Below, one piece after another: positions 1 to 7,066 of a stretch of DNA of 15,387 nucleotides; position 1 is the first letter of the stretch, and the number at the start of each line of letters is the position of its first letter. Position numbers and translations under genes: made by a program. A model generated the notes under the pieces. That model did not search any database. It was not told the DNA's origin and saw only the letters and a list, made by a program, of their open reading frames with translations. The stretch is from Candidatus Helarchaeota archaeon (GTDB taxonomy: Archaea; Asgardarchaeota; Lokiarchaeia; Helarchaeales; HEL-GB-A), in contig JAEOSY010000384.1 of the NCBI GenBank assembly GCA_016840125.1, forward strand, positions 1 through 15,387, given 5' to 3'.

Positions 1-72
1 ACTAAATTTTACTTTTAACATATCTTTCCGTGAAAGCTCAATAAATGGATATACTTCGTTAAAAGGTTCCAT
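1..72 (-). CDS. N-terminal end of an unidentified leftward gene (partial)
   Basis: An ATG at 72-70 opens a reading frame of 24 codons that stays open to the left edge. The peptide begins MEPFNEVYPFIELSRKDM and continues with a lysine-rich stretch. A TTAATTAAT-like AT-rich element (about 91-99) lies 20-30 bases upstream, which would suit a leaderless or short-leader archaeal transcript. No family can be recognised from 24 residues. The gene is called because the frame is open, its composition is protein-like, and a plausible promoter sits in front of it. It could still be a chance open frame. Confidence 0.4.
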   Translation of the reverse strand, partial: MEPFNEVYPFIELSRKDMLKVKFS

Positions 73-410
73 CTCTTAACAACTCGGTATTAATTAAGGT
101 TATTTCCTTTTGTAATTCAAATACTCCTTAATTATAATCATACGACTATCTTTATATCAATAATTTGGTTTCAGGAATGAAAAAATAATCAATTACACCT
201 CTCAATAAGTGGAACAAACAAACAAAAGAACTTATCTCAGACTAAATTTGATAATCAAAATATGAATCCAATGTATTCAGCGGACTTTCAAATATAACCT
301 TTGGAAAACTTATTTACCTACTTCATTTCTGGCTAATTTTGTAAGTAAATTGAGCGAACATAGATTATGATGACCCAAGCTTATTTGTCGGGTGAGTAAA
401 GAAACCAAAA

Positions 411-418
411 CTTTATAA
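411..418 (+). promoter_or_regulatory. Candidate TATA box far upstream of the amidotransferase gene
   Basis: CTTTATAA is preceded by the purine/A-rich GAAACCAAAA, which resembles an archaeal BRE followed by a TATA box. Transcription would start near 440, about 108 bases before the amidotransferase start codon. It could therefore give a long leader or a small RNA. This is inferred from the motif only. Confidence 0.3.
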
Positions 419-504
419 GTCTAATTTTATAAGGAACTTTTAGTCAAATATCTCGTTTCACCGTAGTGCATAGATGTAGCAATAGGAATCTAACTGTTAT
501 TAAA

Positions 505-515
505 TTTTAAATAAA
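505..515 (+). promoter_or_regulatory. TATA box of the amidotransferase gene
   Basis: TTTTAAATAAA fits the archaeal TATA consensus. Its centre lies about 38 bases before the ATG at 548, predicting a short leader of roughly 10-15 bases. Only a weak Shine-Dalgarno match (AGGTCGA, 541-547) precedes the start. Confidence 0.5.
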
Positions 516-547
516 AGAAATAAATAAACTCTAATGGAATAGGTCGA

Positions 548-1225
548 ATGTGCGGTATTGCAGGTATTGTGTCAAAATCTGAATCTCGCTCGAATGTTCC
601 TAATTTATTATCAATACTTTCAAATCTTCTTGATCGAGGAAAAGATGGAACTGGGATTGGGTACCTAGATCGAGCAGGTAAGATAGTTGTTCATAAACGA
701 GAAATACCCGCTAATGTATTCGCCGAGGATTTTAAAGGAGAAGAAGTCGATTGCAACATTGTAATAGGACATGTTCGCCTTCCCACCGTTGGTGATATTA
801 CAGAAACGAATAGTCACCCAGTTATAGACGAATCAGGTAATATAGCAGTAGTTCACAATGGTACTATAAGAAATTACATGAAATTAAAGGAAGAATTAAA
901 GAAGGAAGGTCACGAGTTCAAAGGAAATGTTGATTCCGAGGTTATCCCCCATCTTATCGAAAAATATTTTGGTGAATCTGGCGATATGGAACAAGCCATC
1001 CAAAAAACAGTAACACAGCTAGAAGGGTATTATACCTTTTCAGTTATTTCAAAATACGACCCTGATAAGGTTTATTTGTACCGCCATCATTTTCCATTAG
1101 TCTTGTACAGAGATGAAAAATTTACTTATTTCAGCTCAGAAAGAAAGCCTTTATCTCAATTGCTTAAAAAACGATTCAGAGCAAAGCATCTGAAAGAAGA
1201 TGAATTGGTCGTTCTTGAACGATAA
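548..1225 (+). CDS. Stand-alone class II glutamine amidotransferase
   Basis: This 225-residue protein is a complete class II (Ntn-hydrolase) glutaminase domain, which releases ammonia from glutamine. It starts MCGIAGIV. Cys2 becomes the N-terminal nucleophile after Met removal, which fixes the ATG at 548. GlmS/PurF-like motifs follow in order: DRGKDGTGIG at 29-38, GHVRLPT at 74-80 (Arg77 for substrate carboxylate binding), NSHP at 88-91, HNGTIRNY at 103-110 (Asn104 and Gly105 of the oxyanion hole), DSE at 129-131 and LEGYYTFSVI at 158-167. It ends where GlmS would continue into its sugar isomerase (SIS) domains; none is present. The usual GHTRWAT motif is altered to GHVRLPT. It lies tail-to-tail with the ligase gene downstream (8 bases between stops). 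An ammonia-consuming partner is not evident in the same operon, so the substrate acceptor is unknown. Cytoplasmic. Confidence 0.88.
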   Translation: MCGIAGIVSKSESRSNVPNLLSILSNLLDRGKDGTGIGYLDRAGKIVVHKREIPANVFAEDFKGEEVDCNIVIGHVRLPTVGDITETNSHPVIDESGNIAVVHNGTIRNYMKLKEELKKEGHEFKGNVDSEVIPHLIEKYFGESGDMEQAIQKTVTQLEGYYTFSVISKYDPDKVYLYRHHFPLVLYRDEKFTYFSSERKPLSQLLKKRFRAKHLKEDELVVLER

Positions 1226-1233
1226 GACAAATA

Positions 1234-2490
1234 TTAGAGCGGATTTTTCGTACCAATCTTAACCTCGTCAATACCTGGCAAATCGACATATAAAATCCGG
1301 GCATAATCTATCAGATTGTTCCCATCGAGTAGGGTTGAGACTGCCTCATTATAGCGCATGATAAACTGTTTTTCCCAATTGTATTTTTTTGGTGAATAGA
1401 TGGATTTAATGTTTTCAATACTGGTCTTAATAATAGTTGCATTATTCCAGCCTAACTTCGCCCACTTAAATATATCCAAGATGTCAGAGGTCAAATCTTC
1501 CTTTTCTAGCTCCTCTTGGAAGGCATCAAAGAATTTATCAATATACTGACTCATCTCCATTTCCTCTTTATTCCAAAAGAGGCCCCCTTTCACACCATCT
1601 CTTGCTGCGTTTTCCTTTGACTTTTCATATCTTTTAAGTGAAAGAACATTTGGAGAGGGCTTTCCTTTCAAAAAGGCAATTGTCAATATCCTTAATATCT
1701 CAAGTGAGGCAATAATATATTCTGGGATATTGCTATCCATTACACGAATCTCAACAGTAGGTGGCTTATCTTTACGGTGGTCGTTATAATTAATTTCTGC
1801 CCAATGATCGCTTCTAATAAGCAAAATGTCTTCTTTACTAATTGATTTACAATGCACCTTGCCATATTCTAGGACTCTATTCGAAGCATTTTCAGTCATT
1901 TTTTCTAAAAATACTGGACTATTAGCACATAAAGCGATAATGAAGGGTAAATAATCATGGATATAAGCCATTAGCGGGCCCGCATCTTCTTTTCCAATTC
2001 CCTCTTCACCAAAACCAATGTGTATATGTACACCCGCTGGGTCTTTTAGCCATGTACCTAAAAGTCCAATCTGATATTCCACCCGTTTATGTGTAAAGGT
2101 TTTATATTTTCTCAATCCATTTTTTAGGAGGAATAACCCCTCATTAATATCATCAATAATTGGTGAAATATACTCATTACCGATAGTAATATCATCTGTG
2201 AAGCTTTCGCCAGGCTCAACGACATCTCCAACGGGTTGGATAGAGCTCCTCTCGAGGATTTCATCCCCCTTAATCAAATATGACTCAATTTCAATGCCAT
2301 TTGTGATGAATGGCTCTACTTCAATCTCTTCATCAAATTCTTCTTTGCAATCATCAGGAAGGCAGATATTCGTGACTTTAATGTTAAGATCACAACCCAT
2401 ACACTGTATTACATCACCCACTTTGATTTTAGTGGGGTGATAATCATGTTCTCTCGAGCACCGCGGACAGACGACGAAGAACCGAGTCAT
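1234..2490 (-). CDS. Zinc-ribbon / GCS2-family (glutamate-cysteine ligase-like) carboxylate-amine ligase
   Basis: This 418-residue protein has two parts. Residues 8-33 form a zinc ribbon with CPRC (8-11) and CMGC (30-33), followed by an acidic linker at 49-60. The rest resembles GCS2/YbdK-type ligases of the glutamine synthetase fold, which make ATP-dependent gamma-glutamyl or similar amide bonds. The motifs are GIEIES at 65-70 (the metal/ATP-site GxExE strand), HIHIGF at 155-160 (family HVHVG), ALCANSPVF at 186-194, TVEIRVMDSNIP at 245-256 and ENAARDGVKGGL at 293-304 (family ENxWRAARYGLDG). The length matches a GCS2 core of about 360 residues plus the ribbon. It lies 70 bases downstream of the DUF2061-like gene and may be co-transcribed with it. 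The substrate cannot be read from sequence: gamma-glutamylcysteine synthesis is one option. The N-terminal ribbon resembles the LysW amino-group carrier in layout, but that comparison is inference. Confidence 0.8.
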   Translation of the reverse strand: MTRFFVVCPRCSREHDYHPTKIKVGDVIQCMGCDLNIKVTNICLPDDCKEEFDEEIEVEPFITNGIEIESYLIKGDEILERSSIQPVGDVVEPGESFTDDITIGNEYISPIIDDINEGLFLLKNGLRKYKTFTHKRVEYQIGLLGTWLKDPAGVHIHIGFGEEGIGKEDAGPLMAYIHDYLPFIIALCANSPVFLEKMTENASNRVLEYGKVHCKSISKEDILLIRSDHWAEINYNDHRKDKPPTVEIRVMDSNIPEYIIASLEILRILTIAFLKGKPSPNVLSLKRYEKSKENAARDGVKGGLFWNKEEMEMSQYIDKFFDAFQEELEKEDLTSDILDIFKWAKLGWNNATIIKTSIENIKSIYSPKKYNWEKQFIMRYNEAVSTLLDGNNLIDYARILYVDLPGIDEVKIGTKNPL

Positions 2491-2560
2491 AGCCTTACAA
2501 TACCTTCTTGTTTTTTCATAAAATTTCGAGTAATAGTAAATCTCTTAGCCTTTTTAAGTT

Positions 2561-3052
2561 TTAATCACCCGACTCTTTTTCATTTGATGGCTTATCAGCT
2601 TCATCAAATCCTCTTCCTTTATGAAGACTTTCAAAACTACGTTTATATTTCTCAAATTCTTCATGGAGTTCTTTCAATTGAACATTTTCTAGCATTTTAT
2701 TAAAGAATCCCTTAACTGAATTATACAATTCTGGAATAAATGTATCCACTTGAGAGAATTCTTTCGCTATATCTGTTAGCGCTCCTAATGTCAATTTTAC
2801 ATCAACTTCTCTATCACGAAATTCCTTGCTAATCAGTTTCCTAAGTCTTTTTTCATCAAAATGACTCCATGTTGTCTCAAAACCGAAATAATAGACAAAT
2901 TGCACCCCTTCTGTAACAAGGGTGATAAGAAGTGCAGTTTCAGCATCCTTATTTAATAAAAACGCCACAATAAACCCGAGACCAATGGTTATTATTCTAT
3001 AAATTATACTTTTAAATAAGCTTCTTAATATTCCCATATTGAAACCGTCCAT
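2561..3052 (-). CDS. DUF2061-like small membrane protein with charged C-terminal helix
   Basis: This 163-residue protein has two predicted membrane helices (about 14-33 and 37-57), joined by a short polar turn NKDAET. The sequence RSLFKSIIYRIITIG leading into helix 1, and TEGVQFVYYFGFETTW at the end of helix 2, match the layout of DUF2061 proteins (RSLxKaisWRiig ... E..k...YY.hErxW), whose function is unknown. DUF2061 proteins are normally only about 70-80 residues. Here a hydrophilic tail of about 95 residues follows, rich in Lys and Glu and probably helical (about 68-145), ending in a charged disordered segment. ATG at 3052 is used; an in-frame ATG five codons later (3037) is an alternative. 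It is the first gene of a probable two-gene leftward unit with the GCS2-like ligase, and is divergent from the coiled-coil gene across a 124-base AT-rich promoter region. Confidence 0.6.
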   Translation of the reverse strand: MDGFNMGILRSLFKSIIYRIITIGLGFIVAFLLNKDAETALLITLVTEGVQFVYYFGFETTWSHFDEKRLRKLISKEFRDREVDVKLTLGALTDIAKEFSQVDTFIPELYNSVKGFFNKMLENVQLKELHEEFEKYKRSFESLHKGRGFDEADKPSNEKESGD

Positions 3053-3176
3053 TTGGAGCTCTTTAACTTGTTATAGATGGGGTTTTTCCATAATGGATTA
3101 ATACCCACGAGAAAATTAATATAATTAATAGCTAAAATAAATATTCATCTTCATTAAAATTAGACTGGCGGGGACC

Positions 3177-4154
3177 TTGCCAAAGAAAAAAGTGAGTAAG
3201 AAAGTGAATAGTGAAATAGATGATGAATTAGAGGAGAAAGAATTTAAGCTAAACTCTATTCTCAAAAAATTGGCTAATAAGGACGAAGAATTGACTGCAC
3301 TCAAGGAAAGTATCCAGGACTTGACTGGAGAACAGGGTGATCTTCTAAAAAAGAACGAAGGGTTAGTACAAGAAAATGAGAAGCGTCAAGGTGATTTAAC
3401 GGTTCTTAATGAGAAAGTGAAAGATAGAACACATCAGCTGGATGAATTACGTGCACAGATTACTGATTTGAAAAGAGAAATTGAAGAAAAAAAGACCGAC
3501 TTAAGCAAGCAAACTGAGGATACTGATGCTGCCAAGAAAAAAATCGAAAGCTTACAAGTAGAAAACGAAGCGATTAAACTATCTATCGAGAAATATAAAG
3601 CAGAGGCGCAAGCGGCAACCAATTTAATTACCGCTAAAGAAGACGAGGCCAAGTTATTAAACGAACAACTTGAAAAGAAGGAGTCACGAAAGAAAGACAT
3701 TAACCTCCAAATTAAGGAATGCAACGACAACCTCCTAAATTTCAAAAAGCAAGAAGAGGATTATAAGGACCTTCTCAATGATTATAAAACGCGATTATCC
3801 GAAAAACAAAAGTTTTTAGCTGGTATTGAATCGTTAATGCAAGATTTGAAGTCTTTGTTGGAATCCATCATCGCACAAAAAGTTGGGAAAGGAACTTTAG
3901 TTCAAACTAATGAAAATATCATGAATCTCCTTAAAAAGAACATCGCCTCTCTAACTAAAGAGTTTGAAAACCGGGAAAAACAGCTTCTCACAATGAATGA
4001 AAAATTACAAGATGCGGCGCTGGAATACCAAAAGGTAATCGACATTAAGGAAAATATTGAACAGCTTATTCAGGCGTCCAATTCAATATCCCAGAAATTA
4101 AAAGAGGCTGTGGAAAACCAGGAGAAAGAAGAAGAAGCTCAAGATGCAGAATAA
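3177..4154 (+). CDS. Long coiled-coil protein, function unknown
   Basis: This 325-residue protein is almost wholly helical and hydrophilic. After the initiator codon the only proline is residue 2, there is no Trp and only one Cys. Heptad-like Leu/Ile spacing with Glu/Lys-rich flanks runs from about residue 15 to 220 and again from about 245 to 315. A short break around residues 233-245 (QKVGKGTLVQTN) could be a hinge. It has no signal peptide or membrane helix. The N-terminus is lysine-rich (PKKKVSKK) and the end is acidic (KEEEAQDAE). The start is a TTG at 3177, because the frame closes at a TAA at 3138 with no ATG or GTG between. GGGGA at 3170-3174 sits only 2 bases before it, so the Shine-Dalgarno spacing is poor. 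The fold recalls SMC/Rad50-like or prefoldin-like coiled coils, but no ATPase motif is present. A structural or scaffolding role is a guess. Confidence 0.75.
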   Translation: MPKKKVSKKVNSEIDDELEEKEFKLNSILKKLANKDEELTALKESIQDLTGEQGDLLKKNEGLVQENEKRQGDLTVLNEKVKDRTHQLDELRAQITDLKREIEEKKTDLSKQTEDTDAAKKKIESLQVENEAIKLSIEKYKAEAQAATNLITAKEDEAKLLNEQLEKKESRKKDINLQIKECNDNLLNFKKQEEDYKDLLNDYKTRLSEKQKFLAGIESLMQDLKSLLESIIAQKVGKGTLVQTNENIMNLLKKNIASLTKEFENREKQLLTMNEKLQDAALEYQKVIDIKENIEQLIQASNSISQKLKEAVENQEKEEEAQDAE

Positions 4155-4200
4155 TACTCTGTCGTATCTTCCAAAATCGCTCCATAGTACTGATTTCTAA

Positions 4201-4208
4201 TTTTTTTT
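4201..4208 (+). terminator. T-tract after the coiled-coil gene
   Basis: Eight consecutive T residues lie 46 bases after the coiled-coil stop codon and just before the pgk TATA box. Oligo-T runs alone can end archaeal transcription. No hairpin precedes it. Confidence 0.5.
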
Positions 4209-4218
4209 CTTGATAAGT

Positions 4219-4228
4219 TTTAAATAAA
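4219..4228 (+). promoter_or_regulatory. TATA box of pgk
   Basis: TTTAAATAAA matches the archaeal TATA consensus and is centred about 57 bases before the ATG at 4280. A transcript would begin near 4250, leaving a leader of about 30 bases that contains the Shine-Dalgarno site. It indicates that pgk is transcribed independently of the coiled-coil gene. Confidence 0.6.
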
Positions 4229-4269
4229 TTAGCCCCTTAAGTTATAATCAGATTATACTGCTGTATTTA

Positions 4270-4274
4270 GGTGA
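4270..4274 (+). promoter_or_regulatory. Shine-Dalgarno site that sets the pgk start
   Basis: GGTGA is complementary to the 3' end of archaeal 16S rRNA and lies 5 bases before the ATG at 4280. The in-frame GTG at 4271 is part of this site, so it is unlikely to be the start codon. Confidence 0.7.
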
Positions 4275-4279
4275 AGGAT

Positions 4280-5494
4280 ATGAAACATGGTTTAATGACA
4301 ATAGATGATGTTGACGTAAAAGGGAAAAAGGTTCTGATCCGATTTGATCTCAATAGTACAGTTACTTTAGATGATCCCGTAATAAAAGATACACTAAGGA
4401 TAGATTTGATTAAACCTACCTTGGATTCTTTAAAAGATGCTGCTGTAATCATTTTAGCTCATCAAGGTCGGAAAGGTAAGAAGGACTTTACTTCTCTACA
4501 ACCCCATGCAAATGTCTTGAAAGAACGGTATGGGGATCGATTTAAGTTCGTAGACGATACGGTTGGCGAAAAAGCGGTTAATGCCATCAAAGATTTAAAA
4601 CCTGGAGAAATTCTCCTATTAGAAAATGTTCGCTTCCTTGAAGAAGAGACCCAGAAAGGCACTCCTGAGGAATTATCAAAAACTAAATTTGTTACAACTT
4701 TGGCTCCGCTCGTAGATATTTACATTAATGATGCTTATGGCGCAGCACATAGAAGTCAAACTTCTTTAGTTGGTTTTACCCCCGTGTTACCCTCTCTTGC
4801 AGGGCGCATACTTGAACGCGAGATCGATGTTATGGAAAAAATTCTGACTAAACCTGAGAAACCTATGGTTTATGTCATAGGTGGCGCTAAGGTGGAAACG
4901 AAATTTAAGGTTTTAAAAAATCTCTTAGATAATAATAAAGCTGATAAGATCTTAGTCTGTGGATTGTTGCAGAATATTATGCTAGCGGGTGCTGGAGTGG
5001 ATATCAAAGCTATCAATAAGAAACCGATCAAGGGCTTTGACGATTATGTTAGCACTGCTAAGGAAATATACGATAAATACAAGGATAAACTAGTACTCCC
5101 TGAAGATTTAGCTCTAAATAAAGATAATGCACGTGTAGAAGTGGATATTAATGAAATACCTGCCGACTATCCATCGAATGATATCGGGACAAAGACTGCA
5201 GCAAAGTTTGTTGATGTTATTAAACAAGCTGGAACTGTTGCGGCAAATGGGCCGGCGGGCGTCTTTGAAAACGAACCATTCGCTTATGGATCCAAAGAAA
5301 TTCTGCACGCCATGGCTGACTCAAAAGCCTATAGCATCGTTGGCGGGGGTGAGATGGGTGGCTATGCAAATACGCTTAAACTAGACATGGGCCATGTCAG
5401 TACTGGTGGCGGCGCAATGCTCGCATATTTAACCGGAAAGAAGCTTCCCGTTATTGCAGCTCTCGAAAAAGCTGCACAACGCGTGAAATCCTAA
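4280..5494 (+). CDS. pgk: Phosphoglycerate kinase, archaeal type
   Basis: This 404-residue cytoplasmic enzyme interconverts 1,3-bisphosphoglycerate + ADP and 3-phosphoglycerate + ATP in glycolysis and gluconeogenesis. All family blocks are present: RFDLNS at 21-26 and R40 for phosphoglycerate binding, HQGRKGKKDF at 61-70, LLENVRF at 113-119, NDAYGAAHRSQTSLVGF at 150-166, GGAKVETK at 201-208 (nucleotide-phosphate lysine), GPAGVFE at 324-330, GGGE at 355-358 and HVSTGGGA at 372-379 (hinge and phosphate loop). RxDxNS and HRSQ-SLVGF are characteristic of archaeal enzymes. The length is normal for archaea. ATG at 4280 is chosen over the in-frame GTG at 4271 because GGTGA (4270-4274) is then correctly spaced. 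It has its own TATA box. The final TAA overlaps the stop codon of the convergent membrane-protein gene. Confidence 0.97.
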   Translation: MKHGLMTIDDVDVKGKKVLIRFDLNSTVTLDDPVIKDTLRIDLIKPTLDSLKDAAVIILAHQGRKGKKDFTSLQPHANVLKERYGDRFKFVDDTVGEKAVNAIKDLKPGEILLLENVRFLEEETQKGTPEELSKTKFVTTLAPLVDIYINDAYGAAHRSQTSLVGFTPVLPSLAGRILEREIDVMEKILTKPEKPMVYVIGGAKVETKFKVLKNLLDNNKADKILVCGLLQNIMLAGAGVDIKAINKKPIKGFDDYVSTAKEIYDKYKDKLVLPEDLALNKDNARVEVDINEIPADYPSNDIGTKTAAKFVDVIKQAGTVAANGPAGVFENEPFAYGSKEILHAMADSKAYSIVGGGEMGGYANTLKLDMGHVSTGGGAMLAYLTGKKLPVIAALEKAAQRVKS

Positions 5495-6282
5495 CTCTTT
5501 TTTTCTATTTTTTCAAATTCCATTAGATCCAAGCCATAGATTACGGGATATACTACAATAATAACCCCTATTCCCTCAAAAAATAAGAAATACCCGTACA
5601 TCCAAACAAGCTGTTCAAATATCCCTACTGGAACATATAATACATCGCCGATAAATCTGAGAGAAAAAATATGGAGGGGTATCATCCATACTAGCAGATA
5701 AATTACTAATCCTAACTGATAATAGAGGAGTGATACCTTGTGGTTTCTAGGAATTTTCTTGAGGAGGAAATAGCCAAAACTCCCAGCAAACGCGACTAAC
5801 AAAAGAATAATTCCCAAGGGTGCTAACATATTCCTAGCGGTGATTGTTAGACTTGAAGAACCCCATCCGGATGTGATGAATGCTGCATAGGAAAAAAACG
5901 AATTGAAAATGAGAACAACTAGTGCTATTAAGAATATTTTACTAAACTTATCGGAATTCATAAGCGTTCTGACAAAATGATATGCGATTAATGTTTTTAC
6001 TCCCCCTTCATAAAAGCCAAGTATGAAACAAATTGATGGAAATCCAATAGGAATATTGAAAAGAGCCGCATCTTCTATAACTCGCATTCCTGTTCCCTGT
6101 AGGAGCAGTTCAATACCGGAATTAATTCCCCCAGCTATGATAAAAACAATTAAGGACTTCCTCTCTGTTTTTCTTAAGAAGAAAAAGAGAACTACTAGAA
6201 AGACACTAAGCGCAACAAGAAATTCCACGGTATAAAAAAAGGGTGTAGTAATTCTTACCATATAATTTTCAGGTATCATCAT
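5491..6282 (-). CDS. Multi-pass membrane protein, last gene of the ABC exporter operon
   Basis: This 263-residue protein is very hydrophobic, with about seven predicted membrane helices (roughly 14-36, 43-62, 77-102, 114-136, 152-174, 184-207 and 220-250) and a short charged C-terminus (EFEKIEKKS). I do not recognise the family. It has no lipobox and no enzyme motif. A conserved-looking acidic residue sits in helix 2 (GINSGIELLL, 51-60). GGTGG at 6287-6291 stands 4 bases before the ATG at 6282 and 7 bases before a second in-frame ATG at 6279; either may be used. It follows permease 2 by 31 bases on the same strand, so it is probably co-transcribed with the ABC genes. It could be an accessory subunit, or a separate membrane protein carried along in the operon. 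Its TAG stop overlaps the pgk TAA in the four bases CTAA. Confidence 0.7.
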   Translation of the reverse strand: MMIPENYMVRITTPFFYTVEFLVALSVFLVVLFFFLRKTERKSLIVFIIAGGINSGIELLLQGTGMRVIEDAALFNIPIGFPSICFILGFYEGGVKTLIAYHFVRTLMNSDKFSKIFLIALVVLIFNSFFSYAAFITSGWGSSSLTITARNMLAPLGIILLLVAFAGSFGYFLLKKIPRNHKVSLLYYQLGLVIYLLVWMIPLHIFSLRFIGDVLYVPVGIFEQLVWMYGYFLFFEGIGVIIVVYPVIYGLDLMEFEKIEKKS

Positions 6283-6313
6283 CCAACCACCAATATCTTA
6301 CTGTTCCTTAAAA

Positions 6314-7066
6314 TCATGCACTTTTGGTATACCGATTATAGAAATATAACCCTAGATAAACCATCAATATCGAAAATACTACCAAACCAACTATATCCAA
6401 TTCGCGAATCGTACCGGCATAAGCAGGATCAAGTAATCCTCGTAAGATATTTGCCCCATAGCTTAGGGGATTTACATCTGCAATTATACTCATACCTGGA
6501 ATATTTGCCATGACATCACGAGGATAGAATACGGTCGATCCAAACATGAGCCACATACTTACGAAGCCTCGAGCTAATTGATATCGCCTCGTACTTTGGA
6601 AGGCAGTCGCCAGAATAATGCTTAAAGACGTTAGACCCATTGCCAGCACAAATAGCGCTCCAATAATTAAGAATATGCTTAAAATTGATGGAACTCCCAT
6701 CATTACAATGGCGATAGTGAGTAGCGGAATCGAAAATATCATAGATCGAACAGCTCCCGCAAAAGCCCGTGCTAGCATGAATTGAAACCGATCAATTGGC
6801 AAGGATAAGAGGTAATGGATGCGCATGCTATGACGTTCTTGGCTTACTTCAATTCCCATAATAAATGATGCACCAAAAAGGGAAAGAACCGTAATACCCG
6901 GGGCAAAAAAGAACAGATAATCAAGGGTACCTACTGTTACAAGATTAGAAAAGCTTGCTGCCATAATAAGTAAATCGGCTAAATTTGTGATTAAGAGAAT
7001 GACTATCCAGTATTTATATTTGAAAAAGTTCCGTAAATCCCGCTCAATAACAGCGAGCATGCTCAT
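6314..7066 (-). CDS. ABC-2 type permease, second subunit
   Basis: This 250-residue integral membrane protein has six predicted helices. It shows the usual ABC-2 export permease layout: an N-terminal cytoplasmic amphipathic segment (ERDLRNFFKYKYW, 8-20), two helices up to about 73, a cytoplasmic loop with ERHSMRIHYLLSLPI (77-91), then four further helices. Residues 177-191 (STVFYPRDVMANIPG) and 199-213 (NPLSYGANILRGLLD) match the typical ABC-2 region before the last helix. Its ATG overlaps the TGA of permease 1 (ATGA, 7063-7066), implying translational coupling and a fixed stoichiometry. An internal ATG at codon 3 is an alternative start. With permease 1 it probably forms a heterodimeric pore for export. 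The substrate (drug, lipid, glycan or other) is not readable from sequence. Confidence 0.9.
   Translation of the reverse strand: MSMLAVIERDLRNFFKYKYWIVILLITNLADLLIMAASFSNLVTVGTLDYLFFFAPGITVLSLFGASFIMGIEVSQERHSMRIHYLLSLPIDRFQFMLARAFAGAVRSMIFSIPLLTIAIVMMGVPSILSIFLIIGALFVLAMGLTSLSIILATAFQSTRRYQLARGFVSMWLMFGSTVFYPRDVMANIPGMSIIADVNPLSYGANILRGLLDPAYAGTIRELDIVGLVVFSILMVYLGLYFYNRYTKSA

Larger units (their letters stand above)
73..547. other. Non-coding intergenic region, about 475 bases
   Basis: This very AT-rich stretch lies between the leftward partial gene and the rightward amidotransferase gene. I found no convincing coding frame on either strand, no tRNA-like cloverleaf and no strong hairpin. 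It holds two good TATA-like elements, at about 411-418 and 505-515, described separately. It is much longer than the other intergenic gaps here, which are mostly 8-145 bases, so an untranslated RNA or a decayed gene is possible but not shown. Confidence 0.5.

Noticed and set aside
213..230. Short AAAC repeat (AACAAACAAACAAAAG)
   Set aside because: Three units of a simple motif in AT-rich DNA; no sign of a tandem array or CRISPR.
371..396. Weak inverted repeat ACCC...GGGT in the left intergenic region
   Set aside because: A four-base stem with a 13-base loop is expected by chance in this length of sequence.
2437..2703. Plus-strand frame of 88 codons across the ligase and DUF2061 genes
   Set aside because: It spans the ends of two well-supported opposite-strand genes and shows no family features.
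3434..3745. Antisense frame of 103 codons opposite the coiled-coil gene
   Set aside because: Ser/Phe/Leu-rich low-complexity peptide produced by reading a Glu/Lys-rich coiled coil backwards; no start signal.
4271..4279. GTG at 4271 as the pgk start
   Set aside because: It lies inside the GGTGA Shine-Dalgarno site that is ideally spaced for the ATG at 4280.
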